Origin: Sediminitomix flava
Lineage (GTDB): Bacteria; Bacteroidota; Bacteroidia; Cytophagales; Flammeovirgaceae
Direction of reading: 5' to 3'
Length of the DNA stretch: 64,000 nucleotides
Assembly (NCBI RefSeq): GCF_003149185.1
Contig: NZ_QGDO01000001.1
Coordinates: 620,001-684,000, forward strand
Below, piece after piece: positions 36,447 through 47,195 of the stretch. Below the pieces are notes generated by a model. It was given only the letters and a program-made list of their open reading frames with translations, searched no databases and had not been told where the DNA came from. Position numbers and translations under genes: made by a program. Each line of letters begins with the position of its first letter. The first letter of the stretch is position 1.

Positions 36447-39400
36447 ATGAACATTGTAAGACGAATAGGTTACTTACTACTGTTTCTACTACTGCCTCTG
36501 GTACTTTCCGCACAAGAAGTCAGTGTAAGCGGAACAGTAACAGACGAAACTGGAGCGCCATTGCCAGGCGTAAGTATTTTGGTTGAAGGAACATCTAAAG
36601 GGGTTACTACCGATTTCGATGGTAATTATACCCTAAATGGCATTTCCAATGACGATAATTTGGTATTCTCATATGTAGGATATTTGGACCAAAGAGTTAC
36701 GGTCGGGAATCAATCTATAATCGATATTAAAATGGCTCCTGATGTAGATGAGCTTGAAGAGGTTGTCGTTGTAGGTTATGGAGCTCAGAAAAAAGAAGAT
36801 AACACAGGTTCATTAAAAGCTGTATCAACAGCTGAATTTAACAAAGGGGCATTAACTTCTCCTGACCAACTACTTACAGGTAAAGTTGCTGGGGTATCTA
36901 TCACTTCAAACAGTGGAGCTCCAGGTGCACAAAACTCTATTAGAATTAGAGGTGGTACTTCTGTAAATGCGAGTAACGAACCTTTGTATGTAATTGATGG
37001 AGTTCCAATTGACAACTCAGCATTCAACCCTGGTGGATTTGATGCCGGTAGAAACCCTCTAAACTCGATCAACCCTTCAGATATTGAATCATTTACTGTA
37101 CTAAAAGATGCTTCGGCTACAGCTATTTATGGTTCTAGAGCAGCAAACGGAGTAATTTTGATTACCACTAAAAAAGGTAAAGCTGGAAAGGTTTCTTTTT
37201 CATACGATGGATTTATCTCATTCAGTCAAGACTTCGGTTCTCCTGATCAACTTTCACCTCAATCTTACAGAGATTATGTAACTACAGAATTTCCAGATAG
37301 AGCAGGTTTATTAGGTGAAGCAAATACAAACTGGTATGACGAAACTTTACAGACTGGTATTGGTCAAAGCCATACAGTGAGTTATTCTGCAGGTGCTGAA
37401 AAATTCAATGTTAGAACCTCTATCGGATACTTTAGCCAAGAGGGTATTCTTAAAAACTCAGAAACGGAAAGGGTAACATTCAATATTGCATCTCAAAGTA
37501 CACTACTAGATAGTCACCTTAAACTAGACATCAACTTCAAAGGTGCTCAAAATGAAGATAAGTTTGTAAACGGTGGTGTAGTTGGTAGTGCAATTCGATT
37601 TGACCCAACTCAACCGATCAGAGACCCTGAAAGTATCTATGGTGGATACTTCGAATATGAGAACATCAACGCTCCTAAAAACCCTATTGCACTTCAAAAT
37701 GAAATTGAAGATAATGGTACTTCATACAGGGGATTAGGTAACGTAAAACTCGATTACAAACTTCATTTCTATGACAAACTATCAGCGATCTTAAACTTAG
37801 GTGTTGATATTAATACAGGACACCGTAGACGTTACGACCCTTACTTCTTACGTGAGCAATTCGGAAGCGACAACGGTAATGGTCAGATCAGAAATGAAAA
37901 CTTCAGTAGAGTCAATAACTTGATGGATATCTACTTAAACTGGAGAGAAGAATTTGAAGAAATTCATAGCCGTGTAGATGTTACTTTAGGTTACTCTTGG
38001 CAAAGATTTATTTCAGAATTCCCAGGTTATAGAGCCTTCAATATTGGTAATGACATCTTGGGAGAAAATGCCGCTAGTTTTGCAGGAGACAGTCAAGTTT
38101 TCTTCAACAAACAAGCCAATAAACTGATCTCGTTCTGGGGTAGATTGAACTACTCATTCTACAACAGATACAATATCACTTTCACATTGCGTAGAGATGG
38201 TTCATCAAGATTTGGAGAAGATAACCGTTGGGGTACCTTCCCTTCTATTGCCTTTGCATGGAGAATTATCGACGAACCTTGGATGAGAGCTACAGACGGT
38301 TGGTTAGCAGATCTGAAACTTCGTGCAGGTTTCGGTATTACGGGTAACCAAGAAATTGGAGATTACAACTTCCTTTCTACTTATACATTTAGTGATAACA
38401 GAGCAAGCTATCCTATCGGAAGTGGTTTCGAACCTACAGTAAGAGCAAACGGATTTGATTCTGGTCTAAAATGGGAAGAAACAAAACAATGGAACGTTGG
38501 TATCGAAGCGGGATTTGCTGAAGGTAAATACAATGTAGAAGTCGATTGGTATCTAAAAGATACGGAAGACCTTCTTTTTGAAATTTCTGTACCAGGTGGT
38601 TCCAACCTTACCAACGTGATTCTGACAAACATTGGATCATTAAGAAATACAGGAGTTGAATTTACGTTCGATGCCGTTGCATTAGATAGACCAAACTTCC
38701 AATGGAATGTAGGCTTGAATGCTGCTTACAATGTGAATGAAATTAGAAGTCTAGATGTAATTGACAGTGATGATTTCTTAGGATTCCAAACCGGAGGTAT
38801 ATCAGGGGGTACTGGTAACACCATCCAAATTTTGAGAGAAGGAGAGCCTGTAAATTCATTCTTTGTATTTGAGCACATTTTCCAAGATGGATTACCATTG
38901 GTAGACGGTGTAGACCACAACGGAGATGGTAACGCAAACAACCTTGACATCTATGTTGATCAGAATGGTGATGGAATTATCAATGACCTTGATAAAACAG
39001 TATACAAAAAACCTGCTGCCGATTGGATTTTAGGACTTACTTCTACGATGTACTTCTGGAATTTCGACCTCTTATTTACTCTTCGAAGCAACTTGAACAA
39101 CTGGGTTTATAACAACAATAAATCCGACCTACTTCAAACTAACTCAATTAGAAATGGAGACTTCTTGTCAAACGTTGATAAAAGAGTTCGTCAAATTCCA
39201 TTCAGAGAACCACAATACTTCTCAGACTACTTCCTTGAAAGCGGTAGTTTCCTAAAACTAGATAACATTACGCTAGGATACACTTTCAATGACCTTGTTG
39301 ATAACATGAACTTGAGAGCATATGTAACAGCCCAAAACTTATTCCTAGTCTCTGGTTACGATGGTATTGACCCTGAAACACCTACAGGTATAGACAATAA

Positions 39401-39452
39401 TGTTTACCCTCGCTCGAGAACTTGGTTGATTGGTCTTAGTCTTGGTTTTTAA
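36447..39452 (+). CDS. SusC/RagA-type TonB-dependent outer membrane transporter
   Basis: A 1001-residue SusC-like protein. Signal peptide 1-22 (SAQEVSVSG junction). Residues 23-110 are a carboxypeptidase-regulatory-like domain (VSGTVTDETGAPLPGVSI, DGNYTLNG, SYVGYLDQ). The TonB box region is VVVGYGAQKK, followed by a plug with GVSITSNSGAPG, YVIDGVPID and DASATAIYGSRAANGVI. The 22-strand barrel ends in LIGLSLGF with a terminal Phe. It imports oligosaccharides in complex with the SusD protein encoded 20 bp downstream. Confidence 0.97.
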   Translation: MNIVRRIGYLLLFLLLPLVLSAQEVSVSGTVTDETGAPLPGVSILVEGTSKGVTTDFDGNYTLNGISNDDNLVFSYVGYLDQRVTVGNQSIIDIKMAPDVDELEEVVVVGYGAQKKEDNTGSLKAVSTAEFNKGALTSPDQLLTGKVAGVSITSNSGAPGAQNSIRIRGGTSVNASNEPLYVIDGVPIDNSAFNPGGFDAGRNPLNSINPSDIESFTVLKDASATAIYGSRAANGVILITTKKGKAGKVSFSYDGFISFSQDFGSPDQLSPQSYRDYVTTEFPDRAGLLGEANTNWYDETLQTGIGQSHTVSYSAGAEKFNVRTSIGYFSQEGILKNSETERVTFNIASQSTLLDSHLKLDINFKGAQNEDKFVNGGVVGSAIRFDPTQPIRDPESIYGGYFEYENINAPKNPIALQNEIEDNGTSYRGLGNVKLDYKLHFYDKLSAILNLGVDINTGHRRRYDPYFLREQFGSDNGNGQIRNENFSRVNNLMDIYLNWREEFEEIHSRVDVTLGYSWQRFISEFPGYRAFNIGNDILGENAASFAGDSQVFFNKQANKLISFWGRLNYSFYNRYNITFTLRRDGSSRFGEDNRWGTFPSIAFAWRIIDEPWMRATDGWLADLKLRAGFGITGNQEIGDYNFLSTYTFSDNRASYPIGSGFEPTVRANGFDSGLKWEETKQWNVGIEAGFAEGKYNVEVDWYLKDTEDLLFEISVPGGSNLTNVILTNIGSLRNTGVEFTFDAVALDRPNFQWNVGLNAAYNVNEIRSLDVIDSDDFLGFQTGGISGGTGNTIQILREGEPVNSFFVFEHIFQDGLPLVDGVDHNGDGNANNLDIYVDQNGDGIINDLDKTVYKKPAADWILGLTSTMYFWNFDLLFTLRSNLNNWVYNNNKSDLLQTNSIRNGDFLSNVDKRVRQIPFREPQYFSDYFLESGSFLKLDNITLGYTFNDLVDNMNLRAYVTAQNLFLVSGYDGIDPETPTGIDNNVYPRSRTWLIGLSLGF

Positions 39453-39472
39453 TCCTAATCTTGATTTTAGCA

Positions 39473-41101
39473 ATGAAAAAATACATACATAAAATATTTG
39501 TACTTCTATGCTTAGTATCGGTAGGGAGTGCATGTACAGACTTAGATGAGGAACCATTTACACTCATCACCGAAGTAAACGTATACAATGAACCATCGTC
39601 ATACCGTACCTTCCTAAATAAGTTGTACGCTGGTCTTGCTCTAACAGGGCAAGCAGGTCCTGCTGGTAACGGTGATATCAAACAAATCGATGAAGGTTTT
39701 TCAAGTTATCTAAGACAATATTGGCAACTTCAGCAAATCCCTACAGATGAAGTAGTTATTGGATGGGGTGATGCAGGTCTTCCAGATATTGTTCGTCTAA
39801 CCTGGTCTTCTGATAACCAGTTTAACAGAGCCGTTTATGACCGTATCTATTTCCAAATTTCTCAAATCAATGAATTCTTAAGGGAAACTACTGATGAGAA
39901 ATTAGCGAGTAGAAGCACACCAGATTCAGTTCTACAAATTATGCCTCAGTATAGAGCTGAAGCGAGATACCTTAGAGCGCTGAGTTATTTTCATGGTATT
40001 GATCTTTATGGTGATATCCCATTACTCACCGAGACAAATTCGAGTGTAGGATTAACTCCTCCAGAACAATCTACAAGAGAAGAGGTATTTACCTTCATTA
40101 CAACAGATTTACTTGATCTTGAAAGTGATTTATCTCCAGCCGCATCTGCTGACTATGGTAGAGCGAGTCAAGCCTCTGCATGGACATTACTATCTAAATT
40201 GTACTTAAATTCTGAAGTTTATGTTGGACAGGCAAAATACGACAGTGCAAGAATCTTTGCCGAACTTGTTATTGACGAATCCGAATTTGGTGGCGGAAGT
40301 GCATTTACTCTAGAAGAAAATTATGCTGAACTATTTGGTGCAGATAATGATCGAAGAAAAGAAACAATCTTCTCTATAAATTTTGATGGAGAGAACTCTC
40401 AAACCTTCGGGGGGACGACATTCCTAGTGTTTGCAGCTATCGGCGGAAATATGGATCCATTCGAATACGGTGTGAATGGTGGTTGGTGGGGCTTAAGAAC
40501 AACTCAAAACCTTGTCAACACCTTTGAAGAAGTTGCTCCTGTTGAAGATGATGGAACAAGTACAGATTCTCGAGCTATTTTCTTTACAGATGGTCAAGAA
40601 AGAGATATTACAGACGACAATCAATTGGGTAACTTCCAAGTAGGTTATGCTGTTCCTAAGTTCACAAACGTGAGATCAGATGGGCAAGCTGCTGGAAACA
40701 ACTCATTCCCAGATACAGACTTCTCACTGTTCAGATTAGCAGATGTATATCTTATGTATGTTGAAGCTGTTGAAAGAGGTGCTAACCAAGGAGGATATGC
40801 CCCTGTCGACTTAGTCAACGAGATTAGAAATAGAGCTTTTGGAGACGGCAATCAGAATATTACAGATGCTGATATTGATCTTGACTTCATCATTGCTGAA
40901 AGATCAAGAGAATTGTATTGGGAAGGGCACCGCAGAACTGACCTTATCAGATTCGGGCTATTCACAAGTGCTGACTACCTATGGCCATTCAAAGGTGGTC
41001 CTGTAGAAGGCCGAGCAGCAGATGAGTTCCGAGACCTGTACCCGATTCCTTCTACTGAGCTTATTGCCAACCCTAATTTGACTCAAAATCCTGGATATTA
41101 A
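39473..41101 (+). CDS. SusD/RagB-family nutrient-binding lipoprotein
   Basis: About 542 residues from the ATG at 39473; the in-frame TTG at 39461 precedes it but the signal peptide begins at this ATG. Lipobox VGSAC, followed by the acidic TDLDEEP, which fits a surface-export signal. The SusD pattern is clear: QYRAEARYLRALSYFHGIDLYGDIPLLTE (helical TPR part), RLADVYLMYVEAVERG and the terminal YWEGHRRTDLIRFG with YPIPSTELIANPNLTQNPGY. It caps the SusC barrel and binds glycans at the cell surface. Confidence 0.96.
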   Translation: MKKYIHKIFVLLCLVSVGSACTDLDEEPFTLITEVNVYNEPSSYRTFLNKLYAGLALTGQAGPAGNGDIKQIDEGFSSYLRQYWQLQQIPTDEVVIGWGDAGLPDIVRLTWSSDNQFNRAVYDRIYFQISQINEFLRETTDEKLASRSTPDSVLQIMPQYRAEARYLRALSYFHGIDLYGDIPLLTETNSSVGLTPPEQSTREEVFTFITTDLLDLESDLSPAASADYGRASQASAWTLLSKLYLNSEVYVGQAKYDSARIFAELVIDESEFGGGSAFTLEENYAELFGADNDRRKETIFSINFDGENSQTFGGTTFLVFAAIGGNMDPFEYGVNGGWWGLRTTQNLVNTFEEVAPVEDDGTSTDSRAIFFTDGQERDITDDNQLGNFQVGYAVPKFTNVRSDGQAAGNNSFPDTDFSLFRLADVYLMYVEAVERGANQGGYAPVDLVNEIRNRAFGDGNQNITDADIDLDFIIAERSRELYWEGHRRTDLIRFGLFTSADYLWPFKGGPVEGRAADEFRDLYPIPSTELIANPNLTQNPGY

Positions 41102-41125
41102 AGTCTAATCAATGTTTCATAGATT

Positions 41126-41160
41126 AAGGTTGCTTCTTAGTGGGAGCAACCTTTTATTTT
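41126..41160 (+). terminator. Terminator after susCD pair
   Basis: AAGGTTGCT / AGCAACCTT with a 10-base loop, then TTATTTTG. It separates the pair from the glycosidase gene, which therefore may have its own promoter. Confidence 0.85.
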
Positions 41161-41237
41161 GTTAAAGGATTTACATATCAACAGTATCAACTACATTAGT
41201 TTACTATCTTACACTTATATTTTTTAAGAAAGTAATT

Positions 41238-43916
41238 ATGAAATTAAAGACACTGGCTTTTTTAAGTGCAGCCCTCCTCACTGCATGTTCCTCTCAGAAT
41301 CATAAAAATGAGGAATTTATCTACTCTTCTCCCGAATTTTCAATTAGTAAAAATGAAGTTGTACAAGGAAAATTCACTGCTGAAATCATCGGTAGTAAAC
41401 AAATATCATCAGACTATCAATCTCCAAAACACCTCAATTATAGTCCTGTAATTGATTTTAAGTTTGCCATTAATCAAAAAGATAATGAACTAGACTTTGG
41501 TGTTAACCATAGAGTTTTCATCCAACCTAACGGAAATGAATATGAAACACCCATTATAAAGTTTGGTGAACAGTTTTCTGATCAAAATCAACCGACAGAT
41601 AACAAACCTTTAGCGCCGAATACTAAAGTTACATTCAGACTAGATATGAATGAGGTTTTAAAATCATTTGAAGAAAAAGGATTCTACGAGACTATTCATG
41701 GCGATAAAATAGCAAAGGTCGATTTTAAAGAGGTTTGTATAGCCGGAGGTTCATACCCTCTTCGTTGGGATTTTGAAAATCTTGGAGGAAATAATGGAGA
41801 ACGTCTCACTGATGAAGATAATGACGGAATTTATGAAACTACTATCGTTCTCAATCCACATAATGAGGATCTAAAAACAAAGAATGTTTGGACTCTAGAA
41901 GAAGATATTAGCAACTTTCCTCAATTAAATACAGATATTCCTTTAATGGATGCCGCTTATAATTTGACACTTGAAGAAGTCATTAAACTAAGCGAAGCTG
42001 ATGGTACTTTCAGAACTGGAGAAAAATGGGCTGGTGTTTGGACTCGTGATGTGAGTTATGCCATAATTTTAGGCCTCGCTCAAGTTGACCCCGAAAGATG
42101 TAAAACATCATTGAGAAAAAAAGTAAAAAGAAACCGAATCGTACAAGACACGGGTTCTGGTGGAGCATGGCCTGTATCTACAGATAGAATTGTATGGACA
42201 CTAGCCGCATGGGAAATTTATAAAGTAACAGGTGATAATGATTGGTTAGAAGAGGTCTTCCAAATTATTAAAAATACAGTCGATGATGACCTAGAAGTCA
42301 TTTGGAATACCAAAGAAATTGTAAAAGGAGAAACTTCATTTACTGATTGGAGAAAGCAAACTTACCCAAGATGGATGGATAATGTAGATATCTCACAATC
42401 AACTGGCCTGAGTACGAATATTGTCTACTACCAGTCTCTTAAGATTCTACATGAAATGGGGCAAGTTCTTGGGAAAGAAAATATAGAGAAATATAACTTA
42501 AAAGCAGACCATCTTAAGGCTGAAATTAATGCCAACTTTTGGCTAGAAGACAAAGGCTATTACGCACAATACCAATATGGTCGTTTCAATAAAATAACCT
42601 CACCAAACTCTGAAGCACTTGGTGAAGCATTTGCCGTACTATTCGGTATAGGTGATCAGAAACGATCAAATCGAGTAATTGCTAACACTCCTAACATGAC
42701 TTACGGAATCCCAACAGTTTACCCTCAACTAAATGGTATTCCTCCTTATCACAATGATAGTGTTTGGCCTTTCGTACAAATGTTTTGGAACCTTGCTGCT
42801 GCACAAGTAGGGAATGAAGCAATACTAGAACATGGATTAGCTTCTATTTACAGAGCATTAGCTTTGTTCTTAACTAACAAAGAAAACATGGTTGCTTCCA
42901 CAGGGGATTTCGCAGGTACCGAACTAAATTCAAACTATCAGCTTTGGAGTGTGGCTGGTTCACTAGGCTTAGTGTATAAGATTTTTTTCGGAATGGATTT
43001 TCAGGCAGAACAATTGAAATTTAGCCCTGTAATTCCTCAGGCTTATCAAGGGCAAAAAACACTTACAAATTTCACTTACCGAAATGCAATTCTAGATATC
43101 ACTATTTCTGGACATGGAAATAAAATAAAAAGTTTTAAAGTGGATGGCATAGAACAAGATGCAGCTATTTCCTCATCTTTAGAAGGTAAACATCAAATTG
43201 AAATTCAACTAGCAAATAACTCGTTTAAAGACGCTCCTCTTCAACTTGTGGAAAACCATGTGATGCTCCCTACACCAGAAACTACTCTGACCAAGAATAT
43301 CATTAGTTGGGAGAAAATTGAAGGAGCTCAGAAGTACGAGATTTTTGTAAATGGAAAACTGAAAGAAACTACTGATAAAACTTCAATTAAAATTGAGGAA
43401 CAGAACTTCCAAGAGGTTTCCGTAAGAGCTATAGACACCGAAGGATTTGTTTCATTCCTTTCAGAGCCTATTAAAGTTTATAATGAGAAAAATGAAAGTC
43501 TAATCGAAGCAGAACGTTTTGCTAAAATAAGCGACAAAAAACTCACTGATTTCACAGGAATTGGAGCTATTGAAATCTCAAAATTGGCTAATCGTAACTT
43601 TGTATTTGATGTAAAAGTCCCTGCCGATGGGGAATATTTAATTGACTTCAGGTATTCAAATGGAAGCGGACCTTGGAATACAGATAATAAATGTGCGCTA
43701 CGTACACTATTCTTAGAAAATAATAAAATAGGTAGTGTTGTTATGGCACAAAGAGGCACTGATGAATGGTCGAATTGGTCATACTCGAACTCGAACAAAG
43801 TGTATTTGAAAAAAGGAAAAAATCAACTTTCATTAAAGTTTGAAGACTATGATGAGAATATGAATGTAGATATAAATAATGCCCTCATTGACTATATCCG
43901 TCTTATCAAACTTTAA
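41238..43916 (+). CDS. Six-hairpin glycosidase lipoprotein with C-terminal carbohydrate-binding-like domain
   Basis: An 892-residue lipoprotein: lipobox LLTAC, C17, followed by a SSQNHKNEE stretch. Residues about 60-220 look like beta-sandwich binding domains (FIQPNGNEYETP; GGSYPLRWDF, then DEDNDGIYETTI, like starch-binding E-set domains). The middle, about 235-590, is an (alpha/alpha)6 barrel of the six-hairpin superfamily: WAGVWTRDVSYAI, GGAWPVSTDRIVW, PPYHNDSVWPF. A fibronectin-like linker and a CBM6/35-like end (SLIEAERFA, NNALIDYIRLIKL) follow. Relatives are often labelled glycogen debranching or rhamnosidase-like; the specificity is open. It is next to a SusCD pair. Confidence 0.82.
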   Translation: MKLKTLAFLSAALLTACSSQNHKNEEFIYSSPEFSISKNEVVQGKFTAEIIGSKQISSDYQSPKHLNYSPVIDFKFAINQKDNELDFGVNHRVFIQPNGNEYETPIIKFGEQFSDQNQPTDNKPLAPNTKVTFRLDMNEVLKSFEEKGFYETIHGDKIAKVDFKEVCIAGGSYPLRWDFENLGGNNGERLTDEDNDGIYETTIVLNPHNEDLKTKNVWTLEEDISNFPQLNTDIPLMDAAYNLTLEEVIKLSEADGTFRTGEKWAGVWTRDVSYAIILGLAQVDPERCKTSLRKKVKRNRIVQDTGSGGAWPVSTDRIVWTLAAWEIYKVTGDNDWLEEVFQIIKNTVDDDLEVIWNTKEIVKGETSFTDWRKQTYPRWMDNVDISQSTGLSTNIVYYQSLKILHEMGQVLGKENIEKYNLKADHLKAEINANFWLEDKGYYAQYQYGRFNKITSPNSEALGEAFAVLFGIGDQKRSNRVIANTPNMTYGIPTVYPQLNGIPPYHNDSVWPFVQMFWNLAAAQVGNEAILEHGLASIYRALALFLTNKENMVASTGDFAGTELNSNYQLWSVAGSLGLVYKIFFGMDFQAEQLKFSPVIPQAYQGQKTLTNFTYRNAILDITISGHGNKIKSFKVDGIEQDAAISSSLEGKHQIEIQLANNSFKDAPLQLVENHVMLPTPETTLTKNIISWEKIEGAQKYEIFVNGKLKETTDKTSIKIEEQNFQEVSVRAIDTEGFVSFLSEPIKVYNEKNESLIEAERFAKISDKKLTDFTGIGAIEISKLANRNFVFDVKVPADGEYLIDFRYSNGSGPWNTDNKCALRTLFLENNKIGSVVMAQRGTDEWSNWSYSNSNKVYLKKGKNQLSLKFEDYDENMNVDINNALIDYIRLIKL

Positions 43917-43936
43917 TTGTTATCACAATATCAGCT

Positions 43937-43970
43937 ATCCTCACCTAAATCTCTTTAGGTGAGGATTTTT
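43937..43970 (+). terminator. Terminator of glycosidase gene
   Basis: Perfect 13-bp stem ATCCTCACCTAAA / TTTAGGTGAGGAT with loop TCTC and a T-run. Confidence 0.93.
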
Positions 43971-44446
43971 AGTATCTGAACATTACTCAAATTATCACTT
44001 GTTCAATCATATGGTAGTTTTCCTATCAAAAAGAAATACTTTTCAGAATCTTTAAAAGAAGACAACTTCAAAACACACTCACAAACAATTATTTAGAAAC
44101 TATCAATGCTAATTTCATCAAAAGTAGAATGTGCTTTTTCACTTGTTTTAGAATACTTCTAACACCACACATCAATATTAACAGACTGTGAATCTGTCTA
44201 TTAAACAAATTCTAATTCAAGTCAAAATCCTTATAATTCCCCATAAATAGTTAAACTCATAAAAGACGTTCATTCATAATTTGAAGTCGCTCTTTTCTTC
44301 AGTTTATCTTCTATAAACATTCGTAACACTAGAGAAATACAATCGAGATAATAGCTTTATTATTTGGTAATCTTAAGACTGTACAATTGCAAAAAATGTC
44401 AAGAAAAAGGTGTGGATGATATTTACTACCTAGCTATAACCCAGAT
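43971..44446. other. Intergenic region upstream of TonB-dependent receptor
   Basis: About 475 bases without a supported gene. I see only a weak ACAGA / TCTGT stem near 44180 and no convincing promoter element. Confidence 0.4.
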
Positions 44447-47170
44447 ATGAAAAAACTTATACTCTTTTGTTTTTTTGCTACTCTTTCAATTGTAGCATTA
44501 AGTCAAGAGAAGAGAAAACTAACAGGGACAGTCAAAGATGAAGCTACAGGAGAAGAAGTAATTGGCGCAAACGTCTTGATTAAAGGAACAACCATAGGTA
44601 AAGCCACAGATATCTATGGGAAATTTGAACTTGAAATAGAACCTGGCTTTTATACCCTCAAAGTATCTTATGTGGGTTATAAAGATTTAGAGAAAGAAGT
44701 TGACCTCACCAATAATGATTTAGACGTAGAAGTTTTACTTCCTGTAGATGCTGAAGAACTAGAGGAAGTTGTTGTAAAAGGTCAGATTGATAAAACCTCC
44801 GATGAAGCATTACTGGTGGAACGAAAAAAAGCAGCTAGTATGGTTCAGAGTATTGGAGCCGAAAAATTAGCTGTACAGGGTGTTTCAAATGTGGAAGAAG
44901 GCGTTGCCAAAATCTCAGGTATAGCCAAAGTAGGAAGCAAAGGCGTTTACGTACGCGGACTTGGTGACAGGTATAATAGCGTAATGATGAATGACCTCCC
45001 GATTCCTTCAACCGACCCCGATAAGAAGGTTATGCCACTTCAAATTTTTCCAACCGATATTGTAGAAAATATATCTGTTGCTAAAACTTTTCAAGCAGAT
45101 CAATACGGTGATTTTGGAGGTGCAACAGTTATGATTGATACAAGAAGAGCTCCTCTTTCTCCATTCTTAGATATTTCACTTGGAGCATCGGGAAATACAA
45201 TTACTACTTTTCAAGATTTCAGAGTACAAAACAGTGGTAATAATTTCGGATTCAAGAATTCTGACTCAGACAATCCACTGGGTGTTGATGGAAATAATAA
45301 CCCTGTTCTTCCTACAGATGGTGATCCTTTCCCTAAAGGCTTCAACCAATCGACATACAATGCTCCAATAGATTTTGGAGGAAATGTAACTGGAGGAAAA
45401 CTCTTTCCTATTGGAAATATGGGCTTAGGGTTTATGGCTACACTAGGCTATGAATATGACTATAGAAGAGTGGAAGGAATTGTGAGAAACCTTGATGCCA
45501 ATGGGCGAGATTTATCATCATTTGATCTTGAAGACTGGAAACTGTCGACCTTAACAACAGCATTAGCAAACTTCAACTTAGACATCAACGATAATAACAA
45601 CCTTGGCTTGAACTTATTATTTGTCAATGACTCAAAGAATTTGGTTGAAGATAGAGCAGGTTTTGTTGACGATCTAGATCGTGATGATATTTTATTCCGA
45701 AGAAGAACATTTCTACAAAGCCAAGTTTTTATAGCTCAACTAAAAGGAGAACATATTTTAAACGAGCGTTTTGATTTGGAATGGGGAGGTTCTTTTGCCA
45801 ATACCAATCGTTATGAACCCGATCGAAAGCAGTTGGCATTTCAAGGTTATTCGCCAGGCGTAGATTCAGTCAACTTCTTGACAAATAGTAGAGCCGACAA
45901 TCACCGATTTTTCGGCGATATGGACGATCAAGAGTATTCTGGATTGGCTAAAGTGAACTACAAGCACGGAAGTGTCGGGGAAACTTACAAAGGAAGACTT
46001 TCATTTGGAGGGCAAGTCAAATTGAAAACTAGAGATGTTACGAACTTTCAGTATAATATTCGATTTTTCGGAAACCCTAGAGTTGATGTAAACAACCCAG
46101 ATGCCTTTCTAAACAATAGCAATTTTGGTTCAGCATACGAATACACCAACGGTATCGACGTTGCTCAGCATAAATTTATGGTAGATCAGAATGTCTACGG
46201 AGGGTTTTTACTTTATGATTGGAATCTTACAGAAATCTGGAAGCTTGTTTTAGGAATTAGATTTGAACATGGTAGTCAGGAAGTTTCTTTCAGAACTTTA
46301 CAAGACAACTTTAATAGTCCGTTCAGAAGTGAAGATTATACAACCAACGATCCTCTACCATCTTTGACTGTTAAGTATGCAAGATCAGAAAAAGTCAACT
46401 ATCGATTTGCTTTTAGTAAAACCCTAACGCGTCCAAGATTCTTGGAACTGATTCCATTCCAGTACCAAAGATCAGACAGAAGGTTGATAGAAGGTAATCC
46501 CGATCTTGAAAATTCTAATAACTACAATCTAGATTTCCAATACGAATACTTCCCTAATCCTGGAGAGTTGATTTCAGTAACATTATTTGGAAAAATATTC
46601 GATAATCCAATCGAACAAATCAGTGTACCCCAAGGAGGAGGAGCTTTATACACGTTCATAAATACGGATTTAGCTCATTTATTTGGAGTCGAGTTTGAAT
46701 TCTCAAAGAAACTTGGCGCACATTGGGATTTAGACTTTAATGCATCATTGCTTTATTCTAGAATTGAACTAGGCAATAGTGTCGATGCACAGCGTATGAC
46801 AAACAACAACCGTCCACTAGAAGGGGCATCTCCTTACATCATTAATTTATCAGGTTCTTATCACGATCAGCTTACAGATGCTTGGTACACTACAGCGACT
46901 TTAGTTTTCAATGTATTTGGTGAAAGATTGAATTCTGCAGGAGCACAAGGTGTAGGTGATATTTATGAAAAATCAGTCCCAACTCTCGATTTGGTTTGGA
47001 AAAATAAGCTGAATGAGAAATGGAAAATTGATGCCAAACTAAGCAACATACTCAATCCAGAAATTCGATATGAACAAAAGGAATTCGGAGATAGCTCAAT
47101 TCGAGACATTGAAGTATTCAATATTAAATACGGAATAACTTATGGTTTGTCCGTAGGATATATTTTCTAA
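44447..47170 (+). CDS. TonB-dependent receptor with N-terminal carboxypeptidase-like domain
   Basis: A 907-residue outer-membrane receptor that is not SusC-type. Signal peptide 1-19; residues 22-105 form a carboxypeptidase-regulatory-like domain (LTGTVKDEATGEEVIGANV, TDIYGKFELE, SYVGYKD). The TonB box is near EEVVVKG. The plug carries GVYVRGLGDRYNSVMMNDLPIPSTDPDKK-type sequence and FGGATVMIDT. The barrel ends YGLSVGYIF. Substrate unknown. It is 25 bp upstream of a beta-helix-like lipoprotein with which it is surely co-transcribed. Confidence 0.92.
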   Translation: MKKLILFCFFATLSIVALSQEKRKLTGTVKDEATGEEVIGANVLIKGTTIGKATDIYGKFELEIEPGFYTLKVSYVGYKDLEKEVDLTNNDLDVEVLLPVDAEELEEVVVKGQIDKTSDEALLVERKKAASMVQSIGAEKLAVQGVSNVEEGVAKISGIAKVGSKGVYVRGLGDRYNSVMMNDLPIPSTDPDKKVMPLQIFPTDIVENISVAKTFQADQYGDFGGATVMIDTRRAPLSPFLDISLGASGNTITTFQDFRVQNSGNNFGFKNSDSDNPLGVDGNNNPVLPTDGDPFPKGFNQSTYNAPIDFGGNVTGGKLFPIGNMGLGFMATLGYEYDYRRVEGIVRNLDANGRDLSSFDLEDWKLSTLTTALANFNLDINDNNNLGLNLLFVNDSKNLVEDRAGFVDDLDRDDILFRRRTFLQSQVFIAQLKGEHILNERFDLEWGGSFANTNRYEPDRKQLAFQGYSPGVDSVNFLTNSRADNHRFFGDMDDQEYSGLAKVNYKHGSVGETYKGRLSFGGQVKLKTRDVTNFQYNIRFFGNPRVDVNNPDAFLNNSNFGSAYEYTNGIDVAQHKFMVDQNVYGGFLLYDWNLTEIWKLVLGIRFEHGSQEVSFRTLQDNFNSPFRSEDYTTNDPLPSLTVKYARSEKVNYRFAFSKTLTRPRFLELIPFQYQRSDRRLIEGNPDLENSNNYNLDFQYEYFPNPGELISVTLFGKIFDNPIEQISVPQGGGALYTFINTDLAHLFGVEFEFSKKLGAHWDLDFNASLLYSRIELGNSVDAQRMTNNNRPLEGASPYIINLSGSYHDQLTDAWYTTATLVFNVFGERLNSAGAQGVGDIYEKSVPTLDLVWKNKLNEKWKIDAKLSNILNPEIRYEQKEFGDSSIRDIEVFNIKYGITYGLSVGYIF

Positions 47171-47195
47171 AACATAAAATCAAAGAAAACCCAAA

